Source: Cliona cf. orientalis
Lineage: Eukaryota > Porifera > Demospongiae > Clionaida > Clionaidae
Reading direction: 5' to 3'
NCBI GenBank assembly: GCA_963930775.1
Contig: OZ005691.1
Location: 11,281,000 to 11,344,999 of the forward strand
Length of the DNA: 64,000 nucleotides
The position numbers and the translations under genes are program-made. This document shows positions 27,001-38,094 of this stretch, piece by piece. Positions within the stretch are counted from its first letter, which is position 1. Each line of letters starts with the position of its first letter. The notes under the pieces were generated by a model that had not been told where the DNA came from, searched no databases, and was given only the letters and a program-made list of their open reading frames with translations.

Positions 27001-30000
27001 CACATGCCCAGCAAGCAACCTGAATGACGAGTGATCGATTACACGAGCCCAGAAAGAAGGCTACAAGTAGGCTGGAGAAGAAAACGTCGAAAAATACGCT
27101 CTCTGGTCGCTTCTTGGCCATCACTGTAGGCCTTCCTACCCTCGACACGTTCTTTACGCACGCCCCACCTTAGCACTTTTAATTAAGTGCATGCTTCCTG
27201 TTAGCGCATACTTTTTATTAAGCGCATATTTTCTTGCTGCCGCGTGTTATAAGCGCATGCGCTTAACAACCAGTTTCTACGGTATGTACATGTATGCACC
27301 ATTAAAATTTGCTTGTACATCTATCAGGTGATGGATGTTATCAATGAAGAGGAAAAACAGTTTTTAAAGACTCTATCTCGAGGGAAGAGAGTGTTTGAGC
27401 GAACGATCCAAAGAATGGATCCTTCAGTCTCTGTCATTCCAGGTATGTAAGTATGTGTGTATGTTTGTATGGTTGGGTAAAGGTCGTCATCTGCATATGT
27501 CCGGTACCATCAGAATTGGACTTAATTTAGTGTCTGTGATTTCACGAGTAGTTAAGAGTGCTTGCAGTTTTACCATTTTTGGTAGCCAAGTAATAGTATC
27601 ATCTTCGGCCCTTTGATGTACGGTACCACCTGGTTCGTCAGGCCTCTGGTAGTGGGAGGGGCACGTACACTGGAGAAGAAAGTATTCAACTTCATTAAGT
27701 ATTATAATCGACGATTAATTAAAATGGAGACAAATTTGTAGGGCAAATTGCGAGAGATAATGGATTTATGAAATATGATCATACTCCACAATCTGAAGGA
27801 GTGGGGAATTAAATCAAGATCAAAGTGAAAATTTCCACGTCGAAATTTAATTTATAAGACGTAGTTGTGGCTCGATCGTAATTGTCGAGTATACTCCCTT
27901 CGGTCTGGTAGTGAATTTCGCAGCATGCTTGCATGCTTATTCTTGCCCAGCCCCAATTACCTAAACCAACATGGTCATTAATGCTGGCATTTATAGGATA
28001 ACTTGAGCTTAATATTAAAAGTACGCATAGGTTGCGTATTCTGTCACGGGCCATTGCTCGTTCCGTCTTAGAGGCTGCGATCTGATTGGTTGGATTAAAT
28101 CGCCTCTCCTTTGACCGAATTTCGTCATTAAATTTTAGCGTAGGGGGATGGCTTGCGTTGATGCGCAAGTTAATGGCTCGAGAGTGGCGTAATTAAACCA
28201 AATCCCATGTCATCAATTCCTTTCGACTGTTTCTACCTAATGCTGAAACACTTGATACTACCGGCCGATTAATTTGGACCAATTATTATTCGTTAGAGGA
28301 TTTCACCACCTGTCCAATGACACTGCAGTTTTCCATCACTCCCCCTTGTCCGCTGGAACACATACGTACGCAGAGAAATTAATTAAAGAATGCTGTTAGA
28401 ATTAGCATGTAGTGTAGCTTGAGATGTTTGACCTCTTTTTTGTACTCCTTACTATTTCAGTAATTGGCAGTGTAATGACTTCAAATTGAAGCAATAATTC
28501 ATGAGATGGTTTTGTTACCAGTTCAATTTTGTGTGCAGATCGGAGATGTATTTTTTATGGGAAACACCCCTGATATTTACCTTAAACTTTATTACTAAGG
28601 GTTATTATATAATTAGAGCACCATATACATACATATACGTACGTATACGCGTAATACTATACATGTAGGTAATGTCGCCTGGCGTCTTTACGACACCTAT
28701 GGGTTTCCGGTCGATCTTACCTCCTTGATGGCCGAAGAGAGAAATCTCACTATCGACTGTGAGGGATTTGAGATCGCTAAGCAACGTGCACAGGTACGTC
28801 ACATAATATTACAGTAGCAATTAGTGTCTAATTTTGTATGCGTGTGCTATTATATCTGTCAATTGACAAAATTTTAATGCTCTATAATTAAAATTTCTCT
28901 GAAATGATCTGTCTTTTAAGTGTGGGTGGTTTCATCAAACTAGCGAGAGTATTGCCTTGCACTAGCTTAGTGTGTACGTATGCATGTGCTACGTACGTAT
29001 ATCAATTGACGAATGCTTCATAATTAAAATTTCTTAGAAGTTATTACTAAACAGTTAAGAATCATTATATTCGTGTCGATAATTACATAATTACAAGCAT
29101 TTACGTTAGTTCACAATTATAGCAATTATATCAGTTTATTCTTTACGCAAATTAGTAATAATCGTTAGCAATCAGTTAGTTATTGTATAGTGTAACTGAG
29201 AATGTAATTAAGTTATGCTTTGAGTATTTTGACACCTTTTTGTTAATTACTGCCTCCTTTAGGAGATCGCTCGAGGCACAGGGGGCGGGGTCGATGATGT
29301 AATTTGTTAATTACCACCTCCTTTAGGAGATCGCTCGAGGCACAGGGGGCGGGGTCGATGATGTAATTTGTTAATTACCACCTCCTTTAGGAGATCGCTC
29401 GAGGCACAGGGGGCGGGGTCGATGATGTAATTTGTTAATTACCACCTCCTTTAGGAGATTGCTCGAGGCACAGGGGGCGGGGTCGATGATGCAATCAACC
29501 TGGACGTACATGCTATTGACGAGCTCCAAAAGAAGGGGATTCCCCCAACCAACGATAAACCCAAGTACAAATACACATCTGATGAGCAGGGAAACTATGG
29601 TGAGTCCGACTGAATTCTGCAACCATCATCGATTTGTTGGCAAGTGCAGAGATAAGATATCCTGTATAATTATAGCCTAAAATTTCAGTGGGCGAATACG
29701 TTTTATGGTCTGCTAAAACCTACTCAAAAATGAAATTATCATGGTCAAGCTATCAAGCTTGCATCTGTTATGAACGTGAAGTTTCTGGGAAGAACATTAT
29801 GGCTTCCCTGTGACCCATATAATCTGTAAACATTTTGTCCTCAAAAATTTTAGACTGTAATAATAATATTATGGTACAGTAACTGTATTAGCACATTCTG
29901 TCAGCATGCTTTAGATGGTGTGGTCCTTGCATGGTGCATCTTTAAATGAATCTGTCACATTCTTGAGAAGGCATTAAAACGTGTAAAATTTTCAAGTTTT

Positions 30001-31990
30001 GTAGCTTCTAATTAAGTCTCGCCATGAGCCAGATACCCAAGTTGCCAAAATGCATAAAATTACCACTAATCTCATTTCATTATGAATTTTATCGGATTAA
30101 CGCCTTCGGCTCAGACTGGGAACATACTTACGATAAGCAGTGCTTCAATTTAAATTGCGTTAGAAGACCGTCTATTGATGAGATCAGGTGATGCTCAATT
30201 TCAGCGTATATGTCGGAAGCAGTGCATAATATTATATGTGTGCGCTTGTGTGTAGTCATACGATACATACATGAAGCATATTATGTCAGGAGCAATGTAA
30301 TGAAGTCAAGTTCGTTTTTGTTGGAGAGGTGTATAATATGTAGTTTTCATTTTACATCCAGGGCATGCTAGTGCTATTATGCTTAATTATGCATTTAAAT
30401 TATGTGCACCTTAACGAGCTCTTAGCCTACTGTCTTCTGTCCTGTGATGTTGGAATTCCATGGGGTACCCCACCCTCCATCACCATGGCAACCTACATGT
30501 CCACCTACTCTTTTGGTCCAGTACTTGGTGCTAAAATTACAGTTTAAAGAAAATTAGGTGCCACTTGAAAAGCCAACTCTTTCTTTTACCTTCCTCTTTA
30601 AGTCTACTGAGTTTCTATGCCCTTCAGCATGAGCTAAGTATAATCATCAACATTCCAGCGGTATAGACCCATACTCCCCGGTGACTACTACCCTGTATCC
30701 TGCTTACTGCTGACCTATCTACAGATCTCCGCTAGATACTGGGCGTACTTAGTGTAAATATCCACTCTTTGCATGCAAACGAACGAGACCACAATTGAAG
30801 ATAGCTGCGTATACTGCTCTAGCTGGCTCTCGTTGCTTAGAGGTATCAAATGTCTTATGTATGCATTGTGCTCCGTGTTATGTGGTGCAGTACGTGCTAG
30901 GCACTAACGCTGTCATTTATTGCTCTCCAATCATCCAACCATTTCAACGACTACTACTTAGAGACAATGACATGCAAGGTGGGCTAAAGAATTTTAAGAT
31001 ACCATAGATGCGTTGGTGTGCCGTGTGTGTGTATGTGCGCAGTGAAGCGGCTCTGAACCAACATGCCAGATTAACCAGACGCCAGGTGGCGGTGGGTGAT
31101 CCAGCTGGTAATTGGCGACACTGATTCCTGTCGTGACTGAAATTTACACGCTTACTTCGTGATGATAGATTTAAATTATTGGATGTTTTCCATCATGGAT
31201 ACGCACTAACGTACATGTACATACATACATACGCTTTAAAATTTTATTGCTATACTCATATCTCCTGGGACTCTAATAGAAGGAGTTGTTCAATTCCACA
31301 AGTGACAGCGTAATATTTCTTGTAGTGAGCCATGATTAAAGGGGTCCTCTCATTTCTGATTTTCTAGTCTGAGAGTGTTCTGGAGGGAAGAGTAGTATTG
31401 CACAATGATCAACATCAGTACATGCCCTTATCAATTTCTCACAGAAGCTCTTAGACTATCTTCACAAATGTTTACGCATCCTGGCTGAATATTCTCCTGT
31501 CTCTGCCCTAGCTAGAGTACCACTGCCGGTATATGATTGCATATAAAGTGCTATCGAGCGAGCATTGCATAATAGTGCCCTGAAATGATAGAACACTACA
31601 CTGCAAGAGCAGCTGCTATGAGGAAGTGGCTATAGCACTGTTTGACAACTGTACTGATACTACAACCAGATAGAAAAGCCCTAGTACTATATTCAGAGGA
31701 ACCGTGATAATTTCAACATACACACAGGGGGTGGTCAATTCTTATACGTACCATAGCTGTGTACCTATGACAACTGTGTGTACGTATCTCATAGCTACGT
31801 ACATAGGTCAGATGGTACATACGTACACAGTATGCTAGCAGGGATTGATTGTCAATCAATGGCTATATACGTAATTATTATATACGTGCAAATAATGCCT
31901 GGGATTCCAGCCATGTCCAGTAAACTGTGAAGTTCATTCTTTTGATGCATCCAACTTTTTCATGATTAGCAGCATCAACCATGAATCTGT

Positions 31991-32045
<55 letters not shown>

Positions 32046-35000
32046 GAGAAAACAGTGTGATTCTTTAGAAGGAGGAGAGATTGAGAATCAGACTTGCTCC
32101 AGTGCTATCCTGTACATAAACTTTTAGGGAGATAAAATCAACCTTGGAGCCTTGCACTAACTAGTTGATCTATAGAGAAGCTAGACCTGTATCTGGTTGG
32201 CTAGTGAATTTTTTATACTTCAGTGCTTTGCCTAGTGTTCTTGTAGTTAGTAACATAGCGCTCAGTTTTCTGCTGGATGGAGACAGTGTGATACCACTCT
32301 AATTTAGCCATGTTTGCATGTTAAGTTAGGTCAATATGAACCATCTAAGTATGTACCACTTTACTAGTACAGGAAGCCACAACTATTGGGTTGTGACGCT
32401 TAAATTAACATTTTAGGTATAATTGTAATTTTAAGAGTGGCATGTGTCCAGCAGCAGGATTTTGATCATCTTAATGGTTTCATATCCCTCTGCTCCCATT
32501 TTGTTTCAAGCCTTGTCCCCAGTTCAGCATGGGATGAATCTGGACTTTGAGAACATATAGATATGGATTTATTTGGAGTGTGGGGGATTTCCCATCCCTG
32601 AGGTTGATTCCCCTCCCTAGAATTTCTAAAGTGTACATAAGGGATACCGTATAGCGGGAAATTTTTGAGGGAGAAAACTTTCGTGGATCGGTAGGAAAGG
32701 AGCATTTCGCGGAGAAAACTTTCACGGAATGTTAAAATTGGTCGCATAATGGGTGTGGCATGCCTAGAATTTCATGGAGAAAACTTTCGCGGATGGCGGA
32801 AAAATCGCGAAATTCATGAAAGTTTTCTCCCTCGAAAGTTTCCCGCTATACGGTACTCTCCAGTTATGAAACACTTAATCAATCCTGTCACAACTAACCA
32901 TATTTTTTGCACATGGACACAGGTAGGTAGTGTGCATACGTACATACATGCACAATATTTCAGCTTTATACCCTAACAGCAAGAAGAAAATTTTGATTTT
33001 TGTTGGGTGTTTCTTATCAGGAGCTGTTTCATATAATATTATGGTACCTCTACCATAAATTATACTAATTATAAAGTATTGAAACATGTCTGATTTAAAG
33101 AACCGACGACTGATAATCCCGTGATTTAAATTTCATACCCTGATACTTGCTGTTGCTGCAGCGTTTGAGAGTTGTGAGGGCACTGTGCTCGCTCTTCATT
33201 ATGACAAAAAGTTTGTGGAAGAGATCAAGAGTGGAGAGCACGCTGGAGTGCTCCTGGATACGACGTGCTTCTATGCTGAACAGGGTGGCCAGATCTATGA
33301 TGAAGGGTTTATCACAAAGACGGGCGATGAGGTGAGAGCTGAAACCAAGGAACCCACCAGGCCCTCTCCCGCATGGGGATTGGGAATGTGACTAGTCATC
33401 AGCTGAATTTCTCTAATAATTATTTTTGACCATTGGGATAATTAGAGCGAGTATGGAAATTATTAGCTAGGCCAGGCAGAATGTGCATACACTTGAGAGA
33501 GAGAGAGGGATGGAGGAAGATGAGAAGGGAAGAAAGAGGAAGAGAGAGAGAAAGAGAGAGGGAGTGGGAGTGGGAGGGAGAGAGAGAGAGGGAGGGAGAG
33601 AGTTGGGGGGGAGTAAATTAAAGAAGAGAGAGCTTGTGGAAGATTATTATATTGCATATTGTTATCATTTTGCAGGAGACTGAGTTTGCTGTGAGGGATG
33701 TTCAGGTGAGGGGAGGGTATGTCCTCCATATCGGAGCCGTTGAGGGCAGCCTGAAGGTCGGAGACAAGGTCGTCTGCACCATTGACGGGGTGAGTAGCTG
33801 CCACTGTATGGTAAGGGTCGTCAAGGCAAGCTTTTAACTTTGACGACCTATACCTCTTAGGAAATGGGTACAGTGTTATTGACAATATTTTTTGTCATGC
33901 AGGATCGTCGTAGTGATACTATGAAGAACCACACAGGCACGCATGCTTTGAACTTTGCCCTGCGGCGGATTCTTGGTGAGGCTGATCAGAGGGGCTCCCT
34001 CGTTGCTCCTGATAGGCTCCGGTTTGACTTCACTGCCAAGGTTCGTTGGAATGGAGAAGTCACTTAAATTTTACTTATCCTCTCTCTCTCTCCCCTCTTG
34101 CTCCTCTTGCTCAAACAGAAAGCCATGACCAACGATCAGATTCGTGAAGTTGAGGTTATTCTTGACAGTATAATAAAAGCCAACAACCCTGTCTTTGCGA
34201 AAGAGGCTCCCCTCCCACTGGCTAAAGAGGTGCAAGGACTCAGGGCCTGCTTTGATGAGGTATGTACGTCTGTACACACTAATCTTCGGTATACTAATTA
34301 CATACTTCGATGGATAAGTCGAACTTTGGCATCATAAATAATCTCAATTGATGGATGAAATCCATGAAGTTTCAAATTCTTAACATTTTCGTTCCTTGCA
34401 TACTTGGATGAACTGTATGGATGTTGCTACAGTCGCTATGGCAACCTTCAATTCCGAGAATGCTAGATCAAGAGCAGGCAATTAGCAGCATAGACTACAC
34501 ACACATACAGTGTCTGTGTCTGTCAGTCCCCTCGCTCACAACCTCATTCACGATAACCACTGATGCTTTCATAGCAAGTGTACTACTATAGGAAATACAT
34601 GACATTGTACATTTAGTACTATTAAATACCATGTAGCCGGAAATATTGGTGGGAATTAAATTTGGCGGTTGGGCCCAAAATTGCTATTGCAAGAATATTA
34701 GCAAATTTAAATTTGGTGGTTTGGTACGGGATCGCCATACGTATATATGTGAGTATGAAATTTCGGCGGATTTTAATTTGGCGGTTGTAACATAGACCAC
34801 CAAACTGCCAAATTTAATTCCCTGCCAAATTTTTCAGCTATACGGATTAGAGTTCTTCTAATGAAATTGCCATTGCTCAGCGATTAGGCATATTGATAAT
34901 AGCAGTCCACGATTCATGTGCAGATTGCGTGACTTTCTATGGTCTGTATTTTAGCCTTATGGCTTGTGTGTGTTTGCAGGTGTACCCTGACCCCGTTCGT

Positions 35001-37815
35001 GTGTTGGCCATTGGTGTCCCCATAGATAAGCTGATGGACGACCCCAGTGGACCCTGGGCCATTGAAAACTCAGTCGAGCTCTGTGGAGGAACGTACGTGC
35101 AATGCATAATGAAGAAAGTTTGTTTTATTTTATTGGAGATTGCTTTCTCTCTCTCTCCCTTTCTCCCTCTCTCTCTCCCTTCCTCTCTTTCTCCTTCTCT
35201 TTCTCCCTTCCACTCTCTCTCTCTCTCTCTCTCTCTCCCCCTCTCCCTCCCCCCACCCCCACAGTCATCTCCAGCGTGCTGGTCATATCAAGTGTTTTGC
35301 TGTTGTTAGTGAAGAGGCCATATCCAAAGGAATCAGAAGAATCGTTGCTCTCACTGGAAATGAAGCTATCAAGGTACATGTGTACCATAATCATCCATTA
35401 GAATCCCGGATAGATGTCCTTATTCAATATAGTAGCTTCCATACATTGGCACCCATACTGCAAGTTGTGTTTTAGCACCCGATTTAATGATACGATGACC
35501 CTTTACCACACATACATACACCCTTACGTGTGTACTTTCACATATATTTATATTGTTCCACCCTCTGCCACTGTTGATCCCTTTAGTCTCACCGCCATGC
35601 TGGGTTGCTGGAGCAGCAGGTGGACCAGCTCTGCTCCGAGGTGAAGGCTGGTCATGAAAGTGGCGTCATCTCCTTCAAGGGAGCTGTGAAGAGAATCACT
35701 GACATGGGAGATGTACGTTACCTCACACATACCGGCTTACTGAAATGTGCCATTTCACTCTGTAAAGCTACATCTCGGGGAAGGGGGGGGGGAGGGGGGC
35801 GGGTTGAGGGAGTGAAGGGGGACCTTTATTGTACTACTAAGCTCAAGACTGTTAGAATAATATACTATGCGCTGATAATGGGCATTAATTTTTATTCACT
35901 CCCGTTAAGAATGTTTTGTAAAAGCTTACAATACCTGTAACACTGACAGAACAGACAGCTTTGAAAGAATTTTCCCATCTAACAATCTACATAGTAATTA
36001 TTTTCCCCGAATGTACATGATGCAGGATCTTTCTGTGGCTGTGATCTCCCAGTGGAGAAAGGAGGCCATGAGGTCAACTCTCAAGACTTTCAAGAAGACC
36101 ATTATTGATGCTGACAAGGCTGCCAAGGCTAAACTGGTGCAAAAGGTCGGTGGTGGATGTGACAGCCACTCCTCAAGCTTGAGCTCCGAGTGGCAAAATG
36201 ATTCACTTAATTTAATATTAATTTTCGCGAAAGTTTCTCTCCACAAAAATCATTTTAATGTGCTCTTTCTACCGATCGATCTGCTATATATAATATCGTA
36301 TCTCTCCCCTCACACATATATTAACACACACCCCTACAGGCCAGCGACAAAGCCAAGGAGCTGATTGGTGGACTGCCCGACCCCAAAGCTACCGGTGTGA
36401 TGGTGGAAGTTCTGGAGGTCGAAGGTCAATCCAAGGTTGGTCATTTTTCACATTAATTAAATTTTTATGGATGTCTGCAAAAATTATTAATTTTTTGTTC
36501 GTAGGCTTTGGACAGTGCCCTGAAGCAGTTCAAGTCGCTTGCCCCCAACACGGCTGCCATGCTGTTCAGCGTCGATCATGACAACAACAAAGTAATATGT
36601 CTCAGCCTCGTCCCAGACGTAAGTCGAGATGATGTCATCATTACATCGTCACAGAATAAGCACTGTAATACTGAGTACTGAAACATTAAGTAACAAGTTA
36701 CGTATGTACGTATGTGCCCCCATGGCTAGTTGGGAATTTTCTGGATGATTTACAGCAGTTTCAATGTTGTAGTATTCTAGCTCCCTGCATAACATTATGT
36801 AAGGCTGCAATGGACTGTTCTTTGACGTGGGACTGGGGGGATCCAAAGGCTTAGATATGGGGACAGGCCCCACCCTCCCATCATGACTTTTGATTCTGCC
36901 TGGGGAGGGTACTGAAAATACCACCGAGTATTAGCATAGTTCCTTTCTGTCTCTCTGATCTGATAATCATATATAACTTAATTACTCTCGAGGGCACATG
37001 TAAATCACACATCAAGTTCAATACTAATTTCCCCAGAAAGAGTGTCGAAGAATGTTAAGTTTGATGTGGCGATTAAACGACCTCGTACATCCTGACCGTG
37101 GTACCACTGACCACTGTTAATTAGAACCGCTTCTTTAAAGTTCCTTTGGAAATTTTCTTTAGAGGAAAGAAGATTCTTTTTAAATGATTAAATTATGCCG
37201 TGGCAGCATGGTGGCTACGCCCTTAGTGTGTTGGGTGGGGGGTGGTGGGGATTTCATGAATCTCAACATAAGGATGTTAGCCCAGCTACCCTTTTTGTAC
37301 TTTTAGACTTCTGTATATATGTGAAAGGAAGCTATGATGCCTGCCATGTTATACTTTCTGTGTAGTTGACCCCCTGGTGAGCAGGCTACAACCAATTTTG
37401 GTGTATATATCAGTATTAATTTTATAATTATTGGAGAGACAGGTCTGGTATTGGTAAAAATTAAATTTGGCGATCTGAACCATAGGTACACATGCATTAT
37501 AATTTCAATTGATTTTGGTAATTTTGGTGATTTTTGTTTGACAATCTTTTCCCAATAATTCATGAAATAGACAATCTTTATTTTTTTGCTATAATTGATT
37601 TTAATATTACATAATTTATTGTGGCGTTTCCATACCTACAGGGCCTTGCTGGTAATGGCCTGACTGCCAGTGATTGGGTAAAGAGCGTTACTCCAATCAT
37701 CGGAGGGAAAGGCGGAGGTAGTGATACCAACGCCCAGGGGTCAGGGGTCAAACTGGACAAGCTTTCGGAAGCGGTGGAGGTCGCAAAGCAGTACGCTTCA
37801 TCGAGAGTCAAGTGA
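9878..37815 (+). CDS. AARS1: Alanyl-tRNA synthetase, cytosolic type (5' partial, 18 exons)
   Basis: It attaches alanine to tRNA(Ala) in the cytosol and hydrolyses mischarged Ser/Gly-tRNA(Ala). Coding exons: 9878-10022, 15058-15203, 21882-21990, 24655-24693, 27328-27442, 28669-28793, 29455-29599, 33162-33331, 33676-33789, 33903-34040, 34119-34259, 34980-35092, 35265-35373, 35587-35712, 36026-36145, 36340-36435, 36505-36618 and 37642-37815 (TGA). The phases join into one frame of about 745 residues. The sequence matches animal AARS1 from about residue 228 to the end: class II motif 3 ([10 protein letters not shown]), [10 protein letters not shown], the editing motif FYAEQGGQ, zinc ligands HTGTH and CGGTH, and a C-terminal domain ending in SSRVK. 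The first visible base completes a split codon, so upstream exons (about 225 residues, motifs 1 and 2) are outside the window. Exon 7 has a quadruplicated 3' splice site. Identity is near certain; single boundaries may be off by a few bases. Confidence 0.96.
11050..11415. repeat. Degenerate ~100 bp minisatellite, four units
   Basis: Four diverged units each begin with a word like CACTACCACAGACC and contain a palindromic core such as TGTAATTATTACA or ATAATCATTACATC. Starts are near 11053, 11133, 11224 and 11319. The first two units are most alike; the third and fourth have small insertions. The whole lies inside an AARS1 intron. Confidence 0.75.
14332..14374 (-). ncRNA. Hammerhead ribozyme-like motif (type I, minimal stem III)
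   Basis: Read on the minus strand, the 43 bases give stem I UGCC, core CUGAGGA, stem II GACUA/UAGUC closing a 9-base loop, core GAAAC, a minimal self-complementary ACGU in place of stem III, a GUC cleavage site and the stem I partner GGCA. This order is that of a type I hammerhead. An unpaired U sits before stem II, and stem I is only 4 bp before mismatches. Short-stem-III hammerheads are known from Penelope-like retroelements, so this may be a relic of one. No reverse transcriptase was seen nearby. Confidence 0.5.
15224..15435 (-). mobile_element. MITE-like element family 2, copy A
   Basis: It begins TACCGTATAGCCGG and ends in a decayed terminal repeat near CCTATGCAGTA. The interior has mirrored blocks (GGGAATTAAATTTGG and its complement near the other end). 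It matches the copies at 34627-34846 and 63066-63271 but lies in the opposite orientation. It has no coding capacity and sits 20 bp after the AARS1 exon ending at 15203. Confidence 0.8.
15625..16570. repeat. Tandem duplication of ~470 bp
   Basis: Two copies of about 470 bp lie head to tail. GCTCTAGATC is at 15671 in the first and its counterpart near 16143 in the second. Both end with the words CCATGGTGACATCTGGTAA. They differ by scattered substitutions and small indels, including a short insertion in copy 2 near 16450. No open frame is conserved between them. Confidence 0.85.
18491..18504. repeat. Poly-C run
   Basis: An uninterrupted C tract of about 14 bases within an AARS1 intron. It is prone to slippage and assembly error. 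Confidence 0.8.
20592..20802 (+). mobile_element. MITE-like element family 1, copy A
   Basis: 211 bp, starting TACCGTATAGCGGGAAA and ending with its near-complement TGCTATACGGTA. Several internal blocks of AGAAAACTTTCGCGGA occur in direct order on the left and inverted on the right. The copy at 32645-32855 has exactly the same length. It has no open frame of its own, so it is a non-autonomous element. Confidence 0.88.
20905..21027. repeat. Near-perfect inverted repeat (hairpin, ~47 bp arms)
   Basis: Left arm 20905-20951 and right arm 20981-21027 are complementary except for two positions (gagctag/cgagct-type difference and one G/C), around a 29 bp AT-rich loop. As RNA this would be a long stable hairpin inside an AARS1 intron. 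It could be a foldback element or a young MITE. Confidence 0.85.
21168..21226 (+). repeat. 59 bp dispersed repeat, arm 1
   Basis: This 59 bp block, starting GCCTGCTATACAGGTG and ending GTAATCATAG, recurs inverted at 23622-23680 with one mismatch. The two flank about 2.4 kb that includes an AARS1 exon. They could be separate insertions of one short element rather than termini of a single element. Confidence 0.8.
21991..24654. other. AARS1 intron (2.7 kb), no gene seen
   Basis: It contains the second arm of the 59 bp inverted repeat, a GA run (23213-23234) and a stretch around 24420-24500 with the word GGTAAAGGTCGTCA and similarity to the inside of MITE family 5. The 129-codon minus-strand open frame at 22756-23145 is low in complexity and unlike any family I know. 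Confidence 0.65.
23622..23680 (-). repeat. 59 bp dispersed repeat, arm 2 (inverted)
   Basis: The reverse complement of 21168-21226, with a single mismatch in the centre. Flanks outside the 59 bp do not match, so the similarity is sharply bounded. Confidence 0.8.
24694..27327. other. AARS1 intron (2.6 kb), one MITE-like element
   Basis: Between the 39-base exon ([13 protein letters not shown]) and the exon starting VMDVINEEE. Apart from the family 3 element near its 3' end (26903-27284), a short CT run near 25511 and a GGTAAGGGTCGTC word at 26288, I see nothing. Confidence 0.65.
26903..27284. mobile_element. MITE-like element family 3
   Basis: 382 bp bounded by exact 26 bp inverted termini beginning TACCGTAGAAACTGGTTG. 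Repeated TTAAGCGCATA words lie next to both ends. The centre has no recognisable coding sequence. It ends 43 bp before the AARS1 exon at 27328. One copy in the window. Confidence 0.85.
27443..28668. other. AARS1 intron (1.2 kb), no gene seen
   Basis: It contains a GGTAAAGGTCGTCA word at about 27476 and a block with GATTGGTTGGATTAAA at 28083. A 119-codon minus-strand frame (27809-28168) shows no family resemblance and no splice-flanked structure. Confidence 0.6.
29240..29490 (+). repeat. Four tandem 64 bp copies of the AARS1 exon 7 acceptor
   Basis: A 64 bp unit holds a polypyrimidine tract, the acceptor CCTCCTTTAG and the first 36 bases of the exon ([12 protein letters not shown]). Exon-like starts are at 29263, 29327, 29391 and 29455. 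Only the fourth continues into the true exon (GATGATGCAATCAACCTG). The first three read GATGATGTAATTTGTTAA, which gives an in-frame stop if read through, or a GTAATT donor after 36 bases if spliced. The copies are nearly identical, so the expansion is recent. Confidence 0.95.
31994..32042. repeat. GA microsatellite
   Basis: An almost pure (GA)n run of about 49 bp in an AARS1 intron. It is purine-rich on the coding strand, the opposite of the CT tracts found at acceptors. Confidence 0.9.
32645..32855 (+). mobile_element. MITE-like element family 1, copy B
   Basis: 211 bp, with the same termini (TACCGTATAGCGGG / CCCGCTATACGGTA) and the same internal order as 20592-20802, in the same orientation. 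The differences are scattered point changes, many of the C-to-T or G-to-A kind at CG sites. Confidence 0.88.
33493..33620. repeat. GA-rich tract in AARS1 intron
   Basis: A purine-only tract of imperfect GAGA/GGGA repeats, followed by AAAGAAGAGAGAG. It lies 56 bp upstream of the exon starting at 33676, where the acceptor has an ordinary T-rich tract. Confidence 0.85.
34627..34846 (+). mobile_element. MITE-like element family 2, copy B
   Basis: About 220 bp, left end TACCATGTAGCCGG and right end AGCTATACGGA. It shares TATTGGTGGGAATTAAATTT, GGGATCGCCATACGTATATA and the mirrored GGCGGTT blocks with the copy at 63066-63271. Non-coding. Confidence 0.85.
35143..35260. repeat. CT-rich tract at AARS1 acceptor
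   Basis: About 118 bp of C and T only, ending in CCCCACCCCCACAG, which forms the polypyrimidine tract of the exon starting at 35265. Confidence 0.9.
35587..37815 (+). other. AARS1: AARS1 C-terminal (oligomerisation/C-Ala) exons
   Basis: Five exons (35587-35712, 36026-36145, 36340-36435, 36505-36618, 37642-37815) encode a predicted coiled-coil stretch with heptad-like spacing ([18 protein letters not shown]) and the glycine-rich C-Ala domain (LASDW-like context SDWVKSV, then [17 protein letters not shown]). The full natural C-terminus is present, ending with a TGA at 37813-37815. Confidence 0.9.
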
Positions 37816-38033
37816 TTATTGACTCTAACAAAGCCAAGCTGATCAGAGATTGTTATAATTATTATTATAACTATTATTGGACAGTCATTATTATTATTAT
37901 TATTATCTTTACCCAGGATTAATACTTTTTTAAGGTCAGATTAAGACACATGGTATACTTATTGATTAAAATTTGGTTACATTATTACTAGGGTAATGCA
38001 AATTATTATTGCGAGGCTGAGTGAACCTTCGCC

Positions 38034-38094
38034 TCTCTCTCTCTCTCTCTCTCTCCCTCTTTTCCTCCCTCCCTCCCTCTCCCCCCCCCCCCCT
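38034..38094. repeat. CT tract plus poly-C
   Basis: (CT)n followed by CCCT repeats and a run of about 13 C, downstream of the AARS1 stop codon. Confidence 0.85.

Larger units (their letters stand above)
29600..33161. other. AARS1 intron (3.6 kb), repeats only
   Basis: It contains a GA microsatellite (31994-32042) and MITE family 1 copy B (32645-32855). Short open frames at 30365-30547 and 30795-31007 show no family resemblance. I see no other structure. Confidence 0.65.
33162..35373 (+). other. AARS1: AARS1 editing-domain exons
   Basis: Six exons (33162-33331, 33676-33789, 33903-34040, 34119-34259, 34980-35092, 35265-35373) encode the proofreading domain. Visible hallmarks are [24 protein letters not shown], the HxxxH zinc pair in [13 protein letters not shown] and the CxxxH pair CGGTH, which is split across the 35092/35265 junction. 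All expected metal ligands are present, so editing activity should be intact. Confidence 0.92.

Noticed and set aside
27809-28168. 119-codon minus-strand frame
   Set aside because: No motif or family resemblance and no support from context.
37441-37560. Possible extra copy of MITE family 2 (AAAAATTAAATTTGGCGA words)
   Set aside because: Only about 20 bases match and no terminal repeats are visible.
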